Positions 5,148 to 6,767 of a DNA stretch of 6,767 bases are shown here, in pieces. Numbering within the stretch: the stretch's first letter is position 1; the number at the start of each line of letters is the position of its first letter. This stretch comes from Nitrospirota bacterium. Lineage in GTDB: Bacteria; Nitrospirota; Nitrospiria; JACQBZ01. A program made the position numbers and the translations under genes. Under the pieces are notes generated by a model, which saw only the letters and a list, made by a program, of their open reading frames with translations, ran no database searches and was not told the DNA's origin. The stretch covers positions 1-6,767 of the forward strand of contig JACQHO010000163.1 of NCBI GenBank assembly GCA_016198945.1, read 5' to 3'.

Positions 5148-5172
5148 GGGGACAGATTTCAAATCTGTCCCC
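5148..5172. repeat. GGGGACAGATTT-type perfect palindrome in the tig-clpP gap
   Basis: GGGGACAGATTT (5148-5159), one base, then AAATCTGTCCCC (5161-5172), a perfect 12-bp inverted repeat. It fills much of the 62-nt gap between tig and clpP, 7 nt upstream of the clpP ribosome site. The related copy is at 3215-3239. As RNA it would be a stable hairpin that could modulate the tig/clpP ratio. Confidence 0.9.
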
Positions 5173-5188
5173 TGCCCGTATACGATGA

Positions 5189-6469
5189 TTACTCTATCAC
5201 GGCCTTGGAAACGACCCAGTCCATCGCCTTGTCTTCGAGAAGCCGGGCCTTGAAGACATCCAGATTCCCTTCCTGCGAAAGGATCAGCCGCCGGACATCC
5301 TCCGCGCCCAGCTTCAACTCCTGGGCGGTTCGGCCCAGGGCCGAGTCCAGTTCTTCCTTGCCGACCGTCAATTTTTCCCGATCCGCAATCGCGGCCAGGA
5401 TCAGACGGCCCTTGACCTTCTCGCGGGCCGACGGCTCGATCTCTTTCCGAACGGCAAGCGGATCGATCTTGGCCTGCTCCAGCGTCACTCCTTTTGGAAG
5501 GCGCTGTTCCAGACGGGCCAGAGCCTCTCGAAGCTCCTGCTCGACCAGCGAGGACGGGACTTCAAAGGAATGGGCTTCGGTCAACTGTTTGAGAAGCGCG
5601 GATTTGACGGCCCGTTCCTGCTCCTGTTTCGCGCGCGTCGTCAAATCCTCGCGGAGTCTCGTCTTGAGTTCGTCCAGCGACGTGAACGGCCCGACGTCCT
5701 TGGCAAACTCATCGTCCAGGGAAGGCAGCGCCTTCTGTTTCACCTCTCGAATCGTCACATCAAATTCGACCGGGCGGCCCGCCAGCTCGGCCTTGGGATA
5801 ATCCTTCGGGAACGAGGTCTGGATCTTCACGCGGTCGCCTCGAAGATGATGGATCAACTGCTCTTCGAATCCTGGGATCATGGTATGGGATCCGATCTGG
5901 ACCGGCTGGTTCTGGCGTGATCCGCTCTCCAGCGGCCTGCCGTCCATCGTGCCCTGAAAATCCATCAGGACGAAATCCTTTTCGGCGACCCGGTGGTCCT
6001 CGGGGCAGGCCGTCAATTGGGCATGCTGTTCCTGGAGGGCTTCCAGGGCCCGGTCCACCTCAAGATTCGTCACTTCCATTTTCGGCTTTTCGGCCTTCAG
6101 GCCGGTGATGTCGCCGAGAGAAATCGGCGGCGTGATCTCGACCATGGCCGTGAACAACAACGGGGCGTTCTTCTTCAGCTCGATCTTCTCGATCGTCGGC
6201 ATCTCCACCGGATGGAGGCCGGTTTCCTGGATCGCCCGCTGATAATAATCCGGCACCAGCCGACGGATCACATCCTCCTCCACCGTCGCCGCGTAGCGCT
6301 GCTCCAGCATCGCGCGCGGCGCCTTTCCCGGACGAAAACCGGGAATCCGGACGCGTTGGTTCAGATCGGTGTACGCGGACGACAATTCCTTCGTGACGAC
6401 CTCTTCCGGCACCTCGATCTTGAGCGACTTTTTAACGGTGCTTATCTCTTCAACGGCAACCTTCATCAT
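5189..6469 (-). CDS. tig: Trigger factor, ribosome-associated chaperone and peptidyl-prolyl isomerase
   Basis: A 426-residue protein with the three trigger-factor domains. The N-terminal ribosome-binding domain (about 1-115) carries the signature GFRPGKAP (44-51), which docks near the exit tunnel. The FKBP-type PPIase domain (about 165-245) contains DFVLMDFQGTMDGRPLESG, IPGFEEQL and FPKDYP. The helical C-terminal chaperone domain (about 250-426) starts after LPSLDDEFAKDVG. It binds nascent chains before other chaperones. Two adjacent ATGs occur (6469 and 6466). GGGG sits 1 nt before the first and 4 nt before the second, and a further AGG lies about 9 nt before the first, so the exact start is uncertain by one codon. 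It lies 57 nt downstream of tRNA-Leu and 62 nt upstream of clpP, with which it probably shares a transcript. Confidence 0.98.
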   Translation of the reverse strand: MMKVAVEEISTVKKSLKIEVPEEVVTKELSSAYTDLNQRVRIPGFRPGKAPRAMLEQRYAATVEEDVIRRLVPDYYQRAIQETGLHPVEMPTIEKIELKKNAPLLFTAMVEITPPISLGDITGLKAEKPKMEVTNLEVDRALEALQEQHAQLTACPEDHRVAEKDFVLMDFQGTMDGRPLESGSRQNQPVQIGSHTMIPGFEEQLIHHLRGDRVKIQTSFPKDYPKAELAGRPVEFDVTIREVKQKALPSLDDEFAKDVGPFTSLDELKTRLREDLTTRAKQEQERAVKSALLKQLTEAHSFEVPSSLVEQELREALARLEQRLPKGVTLEQAKIDPLAVRKEIEPSAREKVKGRLILAAIADREKLTVGKEELDSALGRTAQELKLGAEDVRRLILSQEGNLDVFKARLLEDKAMDWVVSKAVIE

Positions 6470-6471
6470 TC

Positions 6472-6516
6472 CCCTTTACCTAATTTTTGCCTTTTACCTT
6501 TTACCCTTCACCTTTT
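6472..6516. repeat. Heptamer tandem repeat in the tig leader
   Basis: Four 7-bp units on the plus strand, GCCTTTT, ACCTTTT, ACCCTTC, ACCTTTT (6489-6516), with related CCCTTTACC at 6472-6480. In the tig mRNA this is a purine tract of repeated AAAAGGT, that is, several Shine-Dalgarno-like AGG motifs just before the start codon. Confidence 0.7.
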
Positions 6517-6526
6517 TCGCCACTTA

Positions 6527-6607
6527 TGGCTGCCCCGAGATTTGAACTCGGACGCCTTGCGGCACTGGCTTCTAAGGCCAGCGTGTCTGCCATTCCACCA
6601 GGCAGCC
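6527..6607 (-). tRNA. tRNA-Leu (anticodon UAG)
   Basis: The minus strand folds as a class II tRNA of 81 nt. The acceptor stem GGCTGCC (6601-6607) pairs perfectly with GGCAGCC (6528-6534) and the discriminator is A. The D arm is GTGGAATGGCAGACAC, and the anticodon stem CTGGC/GCCAG encloses loop CTTAGAA, giving anticodon TAG for CUN leucine codons. A long variable arm GCCGCAAGGC and T arm CCGAG-TTCAAAT-CTCGG follow. The discriminator base and long variable arm fit leucine. CCA is not encoded. It lies 57 nt upstream of tig on the same strand; no separate promoter or terminator is seen between them. Confidence 0.96.
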
Positions 6608-6610
6608 TAT

Positions 6611-6734
6611 CAGGCTGTTGAAAAAGTCCGTCTGCGGCGTTCTCGACCCCGCCGAAATCCTCACGTACCTACCTCGTACGCTCCGGTTTCGTCGGGGCCT
6701 GCGGCCTTGCATTCGGAACTTTTTGAACAGCCTG
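6611..6734. repeat. Long imperfect hairpin repeat (MITE/REP-like) ending 3 bp from tRNA-Leu
   Basis: CAGGCTGTTGAAAAAGT (6611-6627) and ACTTTTTGAACAGCCTG (6718-6734) are inverted arms with one mismatch. Pairing continues inward, with AGTCCG against CGGAACT and CCCCGCCGAAA against TTTCGTCGGGG, so most of the 124 bp can fold on itself. No ORF is carried, so it is a non-autonomous repeat. It lies between the tRNA gene and whatever promoter serves it. Confidence 0.8.
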
Positions 6735-6744
6735 CGACCCCAAT

Positions 6745-6763
6745 GAGCTTTTCAACATCCTGC
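6745..6763. repeat. Single arm of a second, related hairpin repeat at the right edge
   Basis: The minus-strand reading GCAGGATGTTGAAAAGCTC resembles the arm CAGGCTGTTGAAAAAGT of the neighbouring hairpin. Only one arm is visible; the partner may lie beyond the window edge. Confidence 0.45.
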
Positions 6764-6767
6764 TAAA

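Noticed and set aside
5127..5162. Upstream TTG start for clpP adding 12 residues
   Set aside because: It begins inside the palindrome, lacks a ribosome site, and the added residues do not fit ClpP; the ATG at 5126 has AAAGGAG at ideal spacing.
5993..6766. 257-codon plus-strand open frame over the tig start, tRNA-Leu and hairpin repeat
   Set aside because: It runs through a tRNA gene and repeat DNA and is antisense to tig, with low-complexity Arg/Leu/His-rich translation. It is a shadow.

Overview
The window looks like a chromosomal segment of a free-living, moderately GC-rich Gram-negative bacterium, possibly Nitrospirota or a neighbouring phylum. That guess rests on the style of the ClpP/ClpX/trigger factor proteins, the tRNA-Leu/tig/clpP/clpX order and the repeat types; it is an impression and was not tested by search. 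All convincing genes lie on the minus strand, so transcription runs from high to low coordinates.

Right part (about 6767 to 3248): conserved housekeeping block. A long imperfect hairpin repeat sits 3 bp upstream of a tRNA-Leu (anticodon UAG). The tRNA is followed by tig (trigger factor), clpP (protease subunit) and clpX (unfoldase). These three proteins act on new chains at the ribosome and on regulated degradation by ClpXP. Two copies of a 25-bp palindrome bracket clpP-clpX, one in the tig-clpP gap and one just after clpX.

Middle and left part (about 3202 to 1): a patchwork. Next to clpX is a 5' fragment of a glutamine-amidotransferase-like hydrolase (peptidase C26, PuuD-like). It ends within 2 bp of an intact REP-associated tyrosine transposase (RAYT) element with 23-bp perfect inverted ends. 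The 3' end of the RAYT gene, with its REP hairpin, is repeated in tandem behind it with a 76-bp period. Then come a GC-rich hairpin with partial integron attC character, an AT-rich DUF502 membrane-protein gene, a 339-bp stretch with a third repeat type and a decayed second RAYT, and a vapBC-like toxin-antitoxin pair with a good sigma-70-type promoter. Three bases after the toxin stop begins a second, apparently intact copy of the C26 hydrolase, which runs off the left edge just after its nucleophile cysteine.

The two hydrolase copies share 191 bp at about 95 percent identity, in direct orientation and 2847 bp apart, and so flank all the accessory material. I infer an accessory insertion or duplication next to the clpX operon, shaped by RAYT/REP activity. 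I see no wholly new system, but the REP amplification, the duplicated gene start and the attC-like site deserve checking.
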